This document shows, piece after piece, positions 12,294 through 62,958 of a DNA stretch of 64,000 nt. Origin of the DNA: Zygaena filipendulae (lineage: Eukaryota > Arthropoda > Insecta > Lepidoptera > Zygaenidae). Positions within the stretch are counted from its first letter, which is position 1, and every line of letters starts with the position of its first letter. Below the pieces are notes generated by a model. That model did no database searches and was not told the DNA's origin. It saw nothing but the letters and a program-made list of their open reading frames with translations. The DNA is taken from contig OU015678.1 in assembly GCA_907165275.2 (NCBI GenBank), forward strand, positions 4,464,001 through 4,528,000, given 5' to 3'. The translations under genes were made by a program, and so were the position numbers.

Positions 12294-13354
12294 TGTGCGC
12301 TTTGTGCGCTGGTTCCAAATGATTATCACGAGGGGGTAAGTAGAACGTGTATTGTGTTCAAATCATACAATGCAACCGATGTTAATTTTTATAAAACATG
12401 TCCAACGTATGTGAGCGTCCATTTTGAATTTTTCCCGCTTTTTGCCGCATGGATTTTTTTAATTGCCCCATCCACGACTCGGAGAAGACATTTTGCGAAT
12501 GCCTAAATTTTAAACGCAGACTTTGTACGATGAACTTTAAACACTATACCCTCGAAGACAGGATTCGGAACGGTTTGCGTCTTGGCAACGCTATATTTCA
12601 ATTTTATTAGTATTATATTAAATGACATGGATAGAGAGTTTTTTCCGTCGGCCATTTTGAAGAAAAAACATGGCGGCGCCCCTTTGGTTTTCCAGCGTAA
12701 TTGTCTATTCCCGGTATTGATTTTGTTGGATGTTTTCAAACATACAAATTGTTTTTAAGAAACGTTTTTCAATTGTTCTGTTGAAATATGTATACAATTT
12801 TTCAATATGAGAAGGCAGGTATTACTTAGGAGAAGTAAATTAAAGGTTGCATAGGTACCTATCTGTGTTAGATAGTTATGTGTTGCATTTTGTGTTATCT
12901 ATAGGTATAGCTATTAATAATATAAAGAGCTAAAGTTTGTGACGTTGTAAAGTTTTGAATATTCCTTCATATAAAGGAAGCTACGATAGTCCTGACTGCC
13001 ATAAGGTACTTTTTATCCTTTTTTTATCCCAAAATTCCTACGGGAACTCCGAAACTACCACGGGTGAAATCGAAACCACAGATAATATAAAACTATACTA
13101 GTAGGTACCGAAACTATGTCATGCGTTTTGACACCTCTACTTTTTCTTCCTCTAAGTACGAATTTTAATAAATCATTTTTTTTTAATATTTAATTTTATA
13201 TTTTTTTTCGTTTTCATCTACAACTTTTTGCAAGGATATTTGTGTGGGACTTTGAATCGTAATTTATTTCGGATCAATGTATTAATGTCATCTTTAACTT
13301 TAACCAACCAACGCGGCAACGTCTGGACTCTGGTTGCAGAGGTTTTACCAAGAA
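12294..13354. other. Intergenic stretch, nothing recognised
   Basis: It contains two ccattttga..atggcg-like patches (12,420 and 12,652) and a Helitron-like tail at about 13,020-13,090. Confidence 0.5.
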
Positions 13355-13715
13355 AGCATATACAACATGTTAATGAATTAACTGAAAACCCGATACACCC
13401 CATTTAAAAAATAAACAATAATATGATTAAAATATATTTTGTGTCGAAAAAGTTTATACTTTAAAAGTTATTCAACATTTGTTTGGAGGTGACCTATCCA
13501 CGAGATTCCAAGCGCTACGCCCGCGCCTACCGGTTCGATTTTTTTTTTGCGAGCGGCGTACGCGTCATATATTGTATTATAAATAATTTAGACATGGGCT
13601 AATAAAAATGAAAAAATATAACATATATAAAAAAAATAGTGCGATCGATTCGCTAGTTGATTCTGAGCAAACTACTTTCTAGTTTTCAGTTAATTCATTA
13701 ACACGTTGTATATCT
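13355..13715. repeat. Inverted repeat, 33-nt arms
   Basis: catatacaacatgttaatga... (13355-13388) pairs with ...tcattaacacgttgtatatc (about 13682-13715) with two mismatches, separated by about 290 bp of AT-rich sequence. It is a possible MITE of unknown family. Confidence 0.5.
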
Positions 13716-13939
13716 AACCACTACGTGGGTTTTACATCAAGTTTTCATCTGATCCTACTACATCCCCCTTCTCGGTTTGTGTTGGCAACAATATCATAAT
13801 TAAGACGACAGCCGACGCTGTCCTAAGCAAATAGTTCTGTATGCTATATGCTTGTGAAAAGACTAGAGAGTTTAAAGGACATTTTAAACGTCTTGTCTCA
13901 TTATAAGAATATCTAACAGAAGTGAAAAATCTGGCGAAC

Positions 13940-14182
13940 TTACCGCCGCACTCAGAGTCGACTTTAATGATTACTTAGTTAAGTATAGATTTTTAAAACA
14001 AAACTGCCGTAATCAGATAAGTTTAATAAATTAATGCTAATTGGCATTTAACTAATTAAGTTACATCTCATTAGATGCCAACTAACATTAATTTACTGAA
14101 CGTCTCTGATTGCGGCAGTTTTGTTTTAAAAATCTATACTTAATTAAGTAATCATTAAAGTCGACTCTGAGTGCGGCCGTTA
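13940..14182. mobile_element. PIF/Harbinger-like foldback MITE with TTA target duplication
   Basis: The element 13943-14179 is almost entirely palindromic. The arms of about 100 nt start CCGCCGCACTCAGAGTCGAC and end with the inverse GTCGACTCTGAGTGCGGCCG. TTA occurs directly at both borders (13940-13942, 14180-14182), as in PIF/Harbinger insertions. Confidence 0.8.
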
Positions 14183-14764
14183 GTGTTATAATCGAGATTA
14201 GTGCTCGATTATGGCAAAAAATATTATTGTCATTGTACAGTCTGCAGAGTCTTAGTAGTTCACACTTTTGCCTTTTGCCTTATAAGTATAATAATTTTCC
14301 GATTTTCAAAATTATTTCACTTATGGGACGCTACATGTTGCTGAGTGATATTATGAGGTACTTATCATCTCGGGATTCCCTCGGCAACTCTGAAAATAAC
14401 ACGTAAAATCGCGGGAGTTCGACTAGTACTGAATTAAACGAAAGTAAACTTAGAAGTCCACTTTGCCCCTTAGCTAACAAGCCCGGCTCCCGTGTAACAA
14501 TACCGCGCAAATGAGCAACGCCATATTGGTGAACAAATTTAAAAAAACAACCCACAATAGAGCACGGGCACCGGCGTTCATTGCGTACAGCCAGGCCTGA
14601 ATTCATTCACACACCGCTGTTTACCTCCATGGCGTTGTCTAAACAGTATTTCATTATAACCAAATAATATTTATTGTAATTTTAACCTGACTTTGTTATT
14701 TAATTTTTTTATGGTTTCACATAGAAGTGTTTTTTTTAGGAACGGTGGGAAAATTATTTTGTTA

Positions 14765-15079
14765 CTAGCTGTGCCCCGCGATTTCACCCGTATGAAAAGT
14801 TTTTGTATGACAACTTTTTTTTCCCAACATCCAATTTAAATGAAACAAAGCCTATATGTAGCTCCAGGTTTAGCTTAATCTACCTGTGAAAACCACATGA
14901 AAATCCGTTCAGTAGGGTCGGAGATTATCGCGAACAGACAGACAGACAGATAGAAAAGAATTTTAAAAACTATTTTTTGGTGGTTGGTTACTATTATTTT
15001 GGCACTCCCGGTTAAAATTTGTCAAAAATATTCAATGTACAGAATCGCAGATTCTACTGTTTTTTAAAATAGTATAGAT
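14765..15079 (-). mobile_element. Helitron-like repeat, reverse
   Basis: It starts actagctgtgccccgcgatt and includes gaacagacagacagacagat. It is the same variant as 253-520. Confidence 0.6.
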
Positions 15080-15189
15080 GATGATGATGTATGTACGTTC
15101 GTGTTACTATCTCATTTTAATAATATTGCCCTACAATTGAGCATCTATCCTTTAATTTTAATTTATTTTAAGTCTTCAGAGAATCCTTG

Positions 15190-15368
15190 GGTCAGTGAGA
15201 ATGTGAGTTTGTTTGTTCGTTTGTTACGCTTTCACGCCTTAACACTTAACAGCTCAACCGATAACATTAAAATTGTGCATACACGTTGTCAAGGTTACAG
15301 AGACTTAAGGTACTTTCAATCCCAAAATCCCGCGGGAATAATGAAAAAAAAACGGGTGAAGCTATAGC
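15190..15368 (+). mobile_element. Helitron-like repeat, forward, decayed
   Basis: It has gagaatgtgagtttgtttgt, acgctttcacgccttaac and acacgttgtcaaggttacag. The tail cgggtgaagctatagc has lost the CTAGT end. Confidence 0.55.
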
Positions 15369-16519
15369 AAATGAATAAACTGGAGAAGTATTACCTATTA
15401 AATTCGCCAATGAATAAGTGCTTTGGGCTTCTTCCGCTCAATTTAGTCTCGTTAACAGTTTTAAATAGTAGAAATTGTAGTAAACTACAAGAAAGGGCGA
15501 CATTTTGCCGATTCATTCACCGGTCGCCATCGAAAATATCAATGACAGAATAATACAGAAAGGTAATAAATAACGTTCGAGATGAATTCACAATTTCAAA
15601 ACATTCTCAGTAGGTAACTAGGTGGGTTGGTGTTTGACAAAAGCGAAGCGGATCCGGGTCGGGGAACGATGCCAATAAATCTTTATGTTAGTCACACTTG
15701 TTTAGGCTTATACACCATCGAGGCCGAAGCGATGCGGTCGATACTCTCTCTGATCTTTCTATATGGATCGAACTATAAGATTCCCTTTACACTAGCGTTA
15801 TGTCAGCATAGGTGTTTGATAACCTTACGCAAAGCGTACAGTCGTAACCGTTAAATATTTAAATTTACTTATTCAAACAAACAGGCTCATAGTAATGACC
15901 AAAATACCTACCTAATAATATTGAGGTCTAGCTGTCAGTAGCCTGTTATTCTTAATTTTTATAAGTAGTTATCTAATTTGTTTTCGATCTAATGTTTAAA
16001 AATATAAATATACCATTCAAAATATTTATAAAGAGAATAACTATAATCTAAACCTTTATAACGTACGCTAGTTTCATAAAATAATTGCATAGAGTATAGA
16101 TACTATTATGTAGGTATTTTAAAAAAATCAAAGCTAAAAACTATAATTAGAAGTCTGAACCTTCTTTGTTGTTCGAAATATAATTAAAAGTAGGTAAAAT
16201 TGATTATACGATGCCGATGCCATGTTTTTGAGTTAGCGAGATGCAAACAAATATATTTCATCTCAGCTTCGACACATTAGTGTGATGCAAGCCTATAAAA
16301 TACCTAAACCATCGCGTAAAAGGATACCTTTTCTATTGTTAGAACAGGAAATGGCAATATTTTTTTTGACATATTCAGTCCTTACTCACGTATTTTGGAT
16401 CCAATTATATATACATATATTTTTGGTTTTCAGTAGTAGGTACAGTAACTAATTACGGCGTTGCGTTCTCGCTACAAAAAAGGGCTGGTGAAGCTAAAAA
16501 GTAAACGCAATTTCTACCA
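15369..16519. other. Intergenic stretch, apparently unique sequence
   Basis: Frames of 60-75 codons (15371-15553, 15627-15854) have no recognisable motifs. The rest is AT-rich. Confidence 0.5.
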
Positions 16520-16753
16520 ATTTATAAAATGCTATGTCCTGAATGACTGATCGATCAACGCACTGCCTAAACCGCTGATCGTAGAGACCTGAAACTTGGA
16601 GGGTGTGCTCTTTGTATGACGTAGGCATCCGATAAGAAAGGATTTTTGAAAATTCAACTCCTAAGGGGATGAAAAGGGGTTGAAAAGTTTGTATGGAACA
16701 ATTCCACGGGAACTTCGAAATTATCGCGGGTGAAACCGCGCGGGACTGCTAGT
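16520..16753 (+). mobile_element. Helitron-like repeat, ctgatcgtagag subtype
   Basis: It runs from atgtcctgaatgactgatcg to cgcgcgggactgctagt. It is nearly the same as 29,195-29,421 and inverse to 8,829-9,068. Confidence 0.65.
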
Positions 16754-17349
16754 AATAATAATAATAATATTAAACCTAATGTCGTGGTGTCGATTCATGA
16801 ATTTTCATGAAATTTTGTGTGCAGGGGGTTTCGGGGGCGATTAATCGATCTAGCTAGGTTTCATTTTTAGAAAACGTCATTTTATCCGTGTTTTCAGGCA
16901 CTGAAAAATGAGTGTTCGTTGTTCTACTTAGCAACAGATGGCGCTTCACACAACGAGCGAAGCTCGGTGACCCAGATATTAGTTTTTAAATTGATTAACT
17001 TTTACTTAATTTGTTAAAGTTTTTTCAAAATTAAAAACCAATATTTTTCCATCAGACACGCGTCGATTTGTGCTCGCACAATGAGTTTGCTCCTAAACGA
17101 AACGACCTATTTAGTCATGCAAGTTTAGTGATGGGATGAGGTTTTATTGTTAGTTTATCGACAAATCTACACTAATATTATAAAGAGGTATAGTTGGTAT
17201 ATTTGGATGTAGGACCAATCTCTGGAACTACTTAACCGATTCTAAAAAATCTTAAAAGCTGTAGTAACCCTCAGTTTTCAACAAGGAGTTCCCGCGAATG
17301 TAGCGATAATCATGCTGGGACAAACCTCGGAGAAAGAGGTAAGTAATAT

Positions 17350-18350
17350 TCTTAGCGACGTGACTTTCTTAGCGAGGAGCTGCGTGTCAAATTGTGTGAC
17401 GCGCTGGTTCTTTCTAGATTCAACTATGCGGACACCGTGTACGGCTCAAGGTTGCTTTCAAGAACTGAGCGCGTCATACAAAGAGTGCAGAATGCTTGCG
17501 CGAGGTTTGCGTTTAAGATCCCACCGCGTACTCACGTTAGTCCGTATCTAAATGCTTCAAACATCCTAAGAATGTCACAGCGAAGGAAATTACATCTTGC
17601 AACACTTTTGTTTGGAGTTATAGGGTCGGGCAAGCCTGAGTATCTTTTAAAAAAAATTAAATGGCGTAGAGACTTTACGGGGCGGGATGCTCGAGCTGTG
17701 AGCAGCGTGCTGCAGGTGCCAAAACATCGCACGGCTGCGTTTCGCGGCAGCTTCAAATATGCGGCCACCAAATGTTGGAACAACTTGCCTCCGCCAATAC
17801 GCGCGCTTAAATCAGTTTATGGCTTTAAAAGTAAACTAAAAGCCTATCTTCTTTTACAACAAAAAAACGAGTATAGTATTGGTGGCCAAACTATTTGAAA
17901 AATTTCTTTATTTAATATCATGTATAAATATTGCTATGTGAATATAATTATGTTTTTACTATCCTATTATATCATATGTTATTTTTATTATTATTCTATT
18001 TACTATCAATAAATCACTATAATATATTATGTATCTATATAATTTATATATATATATATATATTATTTATGTAATGTGTATGTATTTGAATTGGCGGGCA
18101 GACATACGATCGGGTATCGCGCGGACGCATCCCCGCGCCGTATGGGCTCCGCTGAAAACCAGCGCTGCCGCGCTTTATGCGACAGCATATGCTGAGACGG
18201 TGTCCATTTTGGCATCACGGAAACTATATAAGATTCATTTTAAATTTGATGCATGTATTACTTTTAAGGAATTTTGTGATGCCAAATAAAGTTATGTCTA
18301 TGTCTATGTCTATGTCTATGTCTATGTCTATGTCTATGTCTATGTCTAAT
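17350..18350 (+). mobile_element. 5'-truncated non-LTR retrotransposon: reverse-transcriptase C-terminus, 3' UTR and hexanucleotide tail
   Basis: The frame ending at 17898 encodes the region C-terminal to the RT palm of Jockey/CR1-type elements: LCDALVLSRFNYADTVYGSR, TERVIQRVQNACARFAFKIP, HRTAAFRGSFKYAATKCWNN, LPPPIRALKSVYGFKSKLKA. Upstream in-frame homology (DFLSEELRVK) starts just after a stop near 17,345, so the element is truncated. A 3' UTR of about 400 bp ends in (TCTATG)n at about 18,294-18,347. Confidence 0.8.
18294..18347 (+). repeat. (TCTATG)n hexanucleotide array, retroposon tail
   Basis: About nine pure copies follow an AATAAA-like sequence at the 3' end of the non-LTR element, as expected for a template-repeat tail. 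Confidence 0.85.
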
Positions 18351-20539
18351 ATTATTTTTAATCTTTTGTGATTTTTTATAACCTGCACACTAATATTAGA
18401 AAAGAGAAAGTTCGGGTGTGTGTCTAATTGCGTTAGTATATTGTTACTCGGATGTGTTGGACGGATAAGGATGAAATTTTAGAATGGAGATAGCTTTAAT
18501 CCCGGAGCTCCCAAGAGAACTCCGGAATATACGTGTGCAAAGGCATAGGGAATAAGAAATTGATGTTAAAATGAAAAAAAATCACAAAAAATTATGATCC
18601 AAAATCCAAGTTAAAGAGTTTTGCGGCAGTGACCCATCTCAGCCGTCTCTATTTTTTGTTCAGTCCTAAGTTACACACAATACACAAAAGACATCGGTAG
18701 CAAAGTGTTAAGGGATCAGTGATAAATAGGCAGCTATGTTGATAATAACATTCTTTGCTTCTCTACAAAATCTGGTTGAATTTTGTTTTCAGTGGGGGAT
18801 ATTTGTTTATCTGTCTGTTGTTGGGACTTTCAGTATCTACCTGCTTGCTTAGAAAACCGATTTTGTTGAAGCTTATCAATATGTGTATAGCGTATTGGTG
18901 ATCCCGATTAAATCCTTACTAATATTATGTAGTAGGTACGAAATTATAATGAAAAAGTTTGTTTTTGGTTTATTTGCACCAGGAAGTGCCAAGATATTTT
19001 TATTCTGGGACAAAAATTTTGAGCGTTATTCCTGAAAAAAAAAAAAAAAATTGTATCTACACGTATCTTCTTTAGTTTGTATGGGTGTTTATCGTGAGAA
19101 ATAAAAAAATACAGTAAAATTGTTTATGCAAAAGCTTGGCGAAAACGTTATTACCTGAACATACATATTCCTATATAGAACCCTTAATCTTACTAATATG
19201 AATGAGAAAGTGAAGTACTAAATGTGAAAGTGTGGATGTTTGGATGTTTAGATATTTGGATGTTTGGATGTTTGTTACTCAATCACGCAAAAACGGCTGA
19301 ACGGATTTGGATGAAATTTGGCATGCACGTTTTCAAAGGTACAGACAAGGACATAGGGTACTTTTTATCCCGGAATTCCCGCGGGAACTCCGAAATTACC
19401 GCGGGTGAAACCGCGGGGCGCAGCTAGTTTATACTAAAAATAAAGTAACGACTCAAGATCATTTCTATTGGTCCTGCTTACTAATTAACCCACTTATCCA
19501 ACTGCTGCATTATATTTGACGCAAATAACGATGGAATTCAAAATAGTTATTTATCGATAACATGAAAAAAGACACGAGTATTGCACACCACTGCACCACC
19601 TATTTCAATATTGTTCATTTAATAACGCAGTGTCGAGTGACAAACAACTTCTCCGAATGTGGAACATTGGTTGGTCCTTAACTGCATACGTGCTTTTAAA
19701 GTGCAGTTTTGGAACTCCTTTTTGTGAGCGTGTCTAAGGATTTCTAGACTTTATTATTTATATTATACTTTCCTTTTGTCAGCTATTTCCCGCGTTTTCG
19801 CTGGCGTTAATTTCCCTTATCAGACATACGATCTACAGAATCCAATGTTGCTCTATATAGAGTAATACTAACAATTATAACCTATGTACGTATAACTAAA
19901 TATTTTATAAAGTAAATATCACACATAGGTATTACTTATTAAAAAATTTCATGATTCTTCCATTAGGTTAAATATAGTTCAGATAAATGGGAATGTGAGT
20001 TCGTTTGTTTGTTACGTGCCTTAACTAATCAACCGAAGAAATTTTACATACACGAAGTCAGGCGTATAGAAAGTGTGGTAATGTACATGTATTATTAAAA
20101 AAAAACAATTACCTAGGTAGTCAATTAATTTGAAATGTTCTCTTGGATTATAGAAAGCGATTTAGGAAATTCTTTTAAGTAGAATACGGGTAGCTACTCA
20201 TTGAATTTTGGCAAGTTAATAGCTAACTAGGGAGAGTTGCAACTGGTAACCAGAAAAACCGAATTCTGCTAACATTGTGGACAACTATTTTACTTGTTTC
20301 AAATATGAATATTTTACCCTCATCAGTGAAAGAATAATAAGTTTCAGTAACTAATGCTCACATAAAAACGTACCTACTAGGAAAACGATCCAACATTCTT
20401 TTTTGCAATCGGTCAATAAATAATTTTAAAGTCCTAATTCCCAAGCGATCGCAACGAACAGGACGTTACGAGATTAAAACATTTCACAATTAAATTTATT
20501 TTGTTAATTTCGTTTCGGGGAAATTCAAAAGTTGGCATG
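18351..20539. other. Intergenic stretch with Helitron-like fragments
   Basis: A forward fragment lies at about 18,391-18,555, the complete copy is at 19,190-19,428, and a short fragment lies at about 19,985-20,065. The remainder shows nothing I can name. Confidence 0.5.
19190..19428 (+). mobile_element. Helitron-like repeat, forward, complete
   Basis: It ends ccgcggggcgcagctagtt and includes ggatgtttggatgttt repeats, tttggatgaaatttggcatg and tatcccggaattcccgcggg. Confidence 0.7.
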
Positions 20540-20715
20540 ACAGACAAAAAGTCAGGAACAAGTTGCGCGCACGCAGACGTCGCTGCGGCCGGCCAATGGC
20601 GAGCGAGCGCGCGCAAAAACGCCGCAATTAAAAATTCCCGAAAACAAAATGGCGGGTTCGTTTTAGGGTTAAGCGGGTGCTCGCGAGTAAATTGGTCATT
20701 AGGAATTTTTCGCGG
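20540..20715. promoter_or_regulatory. GC-rich, promoter-like patch with CCAAT box
   Basis: In otherwise AT-rich sequence, a CpG-rich stretch contains gcgcgcacgcagacgtcgct, ggccaatggcgagcg, gcgcgcaaaaacgccg and aaaatggcggg. A CCAAT box and dense CpG resemble housekeeping promoters, but I see no downstream gene with a convincing frame. A common repeat starts at about 20,735. It is a weak call. Confidence 0.25.
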
Positions 20716-21420
20716 GAACATTGTGTTTTTCTACAGGCTAGGCGCTTGGTCACTCATCTGATGGTAAGTGACGGTGTGGTCGAAGATTGTACAAACATAC
20801 CTAGCCTGCCCCCTTAGCCAAGTAGACAATCTTTAATCGTTATCGCTGTAGAAAACTAAGGAATGATAATAATATGAAATAACTTTATTTTATAGCGGCT
20901 AATAATTTATCTGACCGCATCAGTCACTGATAATAAGACTGCCATTGCTAAAAATATGTAGGTATAGTTCACATAGGTAAGATGTATCTATCAATTTTTT
21001 AAATAAATAAATAAAAGGCCTTTTTTGCCGCAAATCTATTAGGTACTTCTTCTTTTTAAATGTGTCAACTATTTTTGCCAAATCCTACCTTGAAATAATA
21101 ATAATATAATAATAATAATAATATTATTATTACCTTGAAATTGACTGGATTTCCACAGAAAATTGACTTCTAAAATCGCTGTAGTACCAAAAGACACACC
21201 TACTTGACACTTTGATAGTTGTTTCAAAATGTCCGCTTCGCTCCTTAGCCCGCAATCATTGTAACAAAATTACTATGTATGAGATGATACGTTTTTGTCC
21301 TATTAATTTGTGGGACCAAATGCCTGCGGCGACATAATGTTGGTCACATCGTCGGTAATGTTTGACAGTTCAAGGTCTTATTCAAGCCTTAATATTAGGT
21401 TGTCACATTATGCAGCATAA

Positions 21421-21585
21421 CTACTGAGACGATTGAAGATAGAAGTGTCGGCACTTAGCTTACTCAAAGATAAATTTGAAGGATTTGAGGAGTTGGGGGT
21501 TTTGAAAGGAAAAGATTTTAAAGAGTACGACCGCTACACTAGGTTCAGCTCAGTAGATTTGGACGAATACTTATATCAGTGGTAA
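21421..21585 (+). other. Orphan coding-like frame (possible terminal exon or transposon remnant)
   Basis: The plus frame is open from 21421 to TAA 21583-21585. It reads LKIEVSALSLLKDKFEGFEE, LGVLKGKDFKEYDRYTRFSS, VDLDEYLYQW. The charged, balanced composition looks coding. A possible acceptor (gcacttag|ctt) lies at 21457-21458. An AATAAA occurs at about 21,617. I do not recognise the peptide and see no partner exons. Confidence 0.3.
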
Positions 21586-21616
21586 ATTATAGTTTTGACT
21601 AGGTATTTCTAGTTTT

Positions 21617-21665
21617 TTAATAAAATAGAATAGAATAGAATATAGAAAAAAGTTTATTTGATACC
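21617..21665 (-). repeat. Short AGAAT tail plus retroposon 3' end
   Basis: tagaatagaatagaatatag is followed by aaaaaagtttatttgata, the same design (minus strand CAAATAAACTTTTTT plus pentamers) as at 33,871-34,060. Confidence 0.55.
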
Positions 21666-22367
21666 AAAAAATAAGTACAAACATGATAGTCTTAAAACTA
21701 AAAGAGAATACTTAGCTTGGCTTTTTAACAAAGGCATTTAGTAAAAATTAGTTTTAACTAGGGAAAACGCGCTCTTACTAAAAACGGGTTTTAACTGTAA
21801 CATTATATACCTAAACAGGGATCGAGATAGGAGCGAGCGTACCAAATCATACAATAGCAGTTACATCTGCTAACTTAGTGATCGATTGATGTTCTCTTAC
21901 TTGCAAGTTCATTTGTCTGTCTGTCGATTGGTGATACGGGTGTGAGATTCGGTTTTTAGATGCGCTCTGGAATTTAGCTTTAGAAGGATAAACGTAACCT
22001 GTAATAAAAAATGCGTATCCATCATTGGGCATAGGACACTTTTGTTTTGTGAATTTTGTAATAATTATGTTCTTTTTATATTTCAAAATTGATGTTTTGG
22101 ATATTTTTGACGGACTCCTGATCTACATCATAAAGATTGTACTCAAAAAAAAAATCTACTTACGAATAAAACAGCTTTTGATTCCTAAAATAAACCTTTC
22201 ATTGAGCTAGCCGGAAGACTCTAGCCCCTTGCCAACAGCCTGCTTTCGAACCCCATATACCTACTACCTTTCCTTGTTAAAAGTGGTAGGTATAAATATG
22301 TTTGAACAAAGAAAACACCGCTTGTTTAAAGTCAGGTGATGGCCATTCCTTGGTATGTGTAATAGCA

Positions 22368-22658
22368 ATAGGGATGTGGACTTCTTTTGAAAATCAAAAT
22401 TCTAATTAGTCCGTCAGTTAGAAAATAAAAATACAATAGACACGTATTTTTTGCTTTTTTAAATAAATTAAAATATACAGAGATAAAACACATTAAAGTT
22501 TAGGGTGAGGGGTTCGTGACGTCACTAGCGCTAAAACCGCCATACAAACTGTCAGAATAGTGACGTCACGCGAAATTTCAACTCAATATATCGCCGTTAC
22601 TTTTTATTAAACTAACTAAAAAATAAAAATTAGTCAACATGCCCATTGTTCCAGCCAA
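22368..22658. mobile_element. TGACGTCA-bearing MITE family, nearly full copy
   Basis: It runs from aatagggatgtggactt to attagtcaacatgcccattg and carries two gtgacgtcac palindromes about 55 bp apart. It is closely related to 35,121-35,455. Confidence 0.65.
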
Positions 22659-23095
22659 AAAAATCGAAAAAGAATAGTTATATAGAACGTCTTTGGAATA
22701 GATAGACAATACGCTCGGCCGCTAAGCTTACTCCTTGAACCACGCAGCGGTCAAATGATCTTATGCTAACAAAATGCCGTTGGCTAGCAGACTATTGTCT
22801 ATAGATACCACTTGACGGAAAGCGATGTGATTGGCTATTTGAAATGTACTTTGTGGTGACTAGTATTTGCGTCGCAACGATGTGATTGGTTTTGTTTTGA
22901 TCATTCCCCCGCAAAAATTTCAGAAGATAGTGCTTTAGTTATTCTTCTGAGGCAAAATTGACTGACGTAGATTGCATTAAAAGTTTGTACCTATTGTCCG
23001 TCTATTTTCTTATAATGTCTTTGATTCCAGCTATAAAGAGGAGTTAAGTCGAAAGATGTAAAATTAAACAATTTCTAAAATACCAAACTTTTTTT
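22659..23095. other. Region downstream of the giant gene, possible TIR remnant
   Basis: atagacaatacgctc (22,700) and ctattgtccgtctatt (22,990) are weakly inverse. gcgatgtgattgg and acgatgtgattgg repeat between them. No gene seen. Confidence 0.35.
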
Positions 23096-23101
23096 TTTAT
23101 T
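23096..23101 (-). promoter_or_regulatory. Candidate AATAAA polyadenylation signal of the giant gene
   Basis: Read on the minus strand, AATAAA lies about 205 bases after the TAG at 23308. It sits in a T-rich (plus strand) tract. Other hexamers may compete, so the assignment is tentative. Confidence 0.35.
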
Positions 23102-23307
23102 AGAAAAGAAAATAAAGATTATTTACAAAACTTGACGAAATGTGGTTGACCGTACATTTTTATACAAAACAAAATACGCAGCGACAATTTAGTACAATCG
23201 ATTTTTACATTCTTTTTTTTTTAGTTCAGTAGGAATGTTTTAGTATAATATCTATTGTCATTTTCTTATATTAACTAGGTAGTTTCTTTCACAAATTCTC
23301 ATTTTAG

Positions 23308-61362
<38,055 letters not shown>

Positions 61363-62103
61363 TCTGCGCAAACTTAATCAACAGTGATTTTTGATTTTGT
61401 TCACATTCGAGTACGTTCAGTTTCACATAAGTGCGGTTTTTGTCCACCGGTTTTTCGTCACAGATCTAAATAAAAGGAAACATGCTCACTTTTATCCTAA
61501 TAATAAAATGTGAAAGTACCTATATATTGGGATAATTTTTAATGACGCAAAACGGCTGAACAGATTTAAATGAAATTGTAGGCACAGATAGTTTATTACA
61601 CTCTGAATTATCTCGGCTAAAACTGCAGGAAACAACTACCTAGTGTTTCAATAATTAGAATTTCAAGGGAGTTGTACGTATTAATTTGGTAGGTACGTAT
61701 ATTAAATAGTATCTTTTCCGATTTCCAGCACATATCCTCTGCAGGCTCTCTGACTAATAGGTATAGGAAAAAGAAGTACCTACCTAGGTAATAGGCTATA
61801 GCCTTTAATACTTTAAGCCTTTATAACTTACCTTTTTGCAATGTTTTTTCAATTTTTTTTGTTATTTTTTGTTACGATTATTTATGAAAACGAAAACCAC
61901 ATTTCGATAAGCGTGTCCATTGAGTTTAATTTTTTATTTAAATTTGATAAATGTCAAAATAATGTATTTTTTATAAATTTTGTATTTCGAAAATTCAAAG
62001 TTGCCGGTTATTATTTTCTTTTTATGACATGACTTTTAAAAATAAATAAATTAATAATAATAATGCACTTTGGTTAGAAAGTATTTACCTACTTTATTCT
62101 GTG

Positions 62104-62478
62104 TTTGTCTCAACGCCGGTCCTAAGCCACCGACCCGCCCGTGTGCGAACCCAGGCGCCCTCTATATCACGGATGTAATAAAATGCCAGCCAAACCCCTC
62201 ATATAATACAAAAAAAATGAATGAAACCACCGTAACCGTAATCAGATACGTTAATTATATTACCGTACCTCACAGGGGAGGGAGAGTTCAGGTAGAAAGG
62301 AAGACGACATGCAAAGCCTAAAATGCCTCGAGCGTGGGGGGGCGCCGGTAACCCAGCATTCGTCCGATTCTCAGTCGAATTCAGTTTGTCGCTGACTTCC
62401 AGGGGGCGCCGCGAGGTAAGTCGGCGCCCGTGTGCACCGCACACCCTGCACTAAAGGCAGGACCGGCCCTGTTTGTCT
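62104..62478. mobile_element. Non-autonomous hAT-like element between the two divergent genes
   Basis: The element spans 62111-62471, with ends ...GCCGGTCCTAAG and the inverse GCAGGACCGGCCCTG. The flanking 7-mer tttgtct is exact on both sides (62104-62110, 62472-62478). The left terminus is diverged, which may explain a 7-bp rather than 8-bp match. Confidence 0.7.
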
Positions 62479-62878
62479 AAGCAAAGCAAATGCTCTTGGG
62501 ATTTTAACTAAAAGTTTTCTATGGTTATAAAACAGCTTATAAAATAGCTGTGACAATATTTGAAAGTTGAAACCTTAAAAAATGCAAGATCTGTATAGGT
62601 ATCGGTATGTGTTCAATGGAACTACTGAGGATAAAAGTTTTACAGTCTTTTATCCGGTTTATACCAGTAAATGGCAGGCTTTCGTCAGGTTTAAACCCAA
62701 GCACCAGGTTGATTGATTTATTTGGTAAATAAAAACGCAATGCCCGAAGGTAGATAAGTCTAGTTAATTTGTAGAAGGTAGTGCGTGTTACGGAACGTAT
62801 TTTGACACATGTCACTTTGACATATTCCTGTTTGACATATAAAAAAAATTAAAAATTGTGTCCGAGTTCCGACGTCCG

Positions 62879-62883
62879 TCAGT
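62879..62883 (+). promoter_or_regulatory. Arthropod-type initiator (TCAGT) upstream of the PEX19-like exon
   Basis: TCAGT occurs 76 bases before the ATG at 62959, in cgTCAGTtttccg. This matches the arthropod initiator consensus and would give a 5' UTR of about 75-80 nt. No clear TATA box at -30 was seen. Confidence 0.35.
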
Positions 62884-62958
62884 TTTCCGTAATCTCTTTT
62901 CTGTGTTACTTGTGAATATTGTTTAGAAAAGATTTATTTTAAATAAAAGAAAATTATA

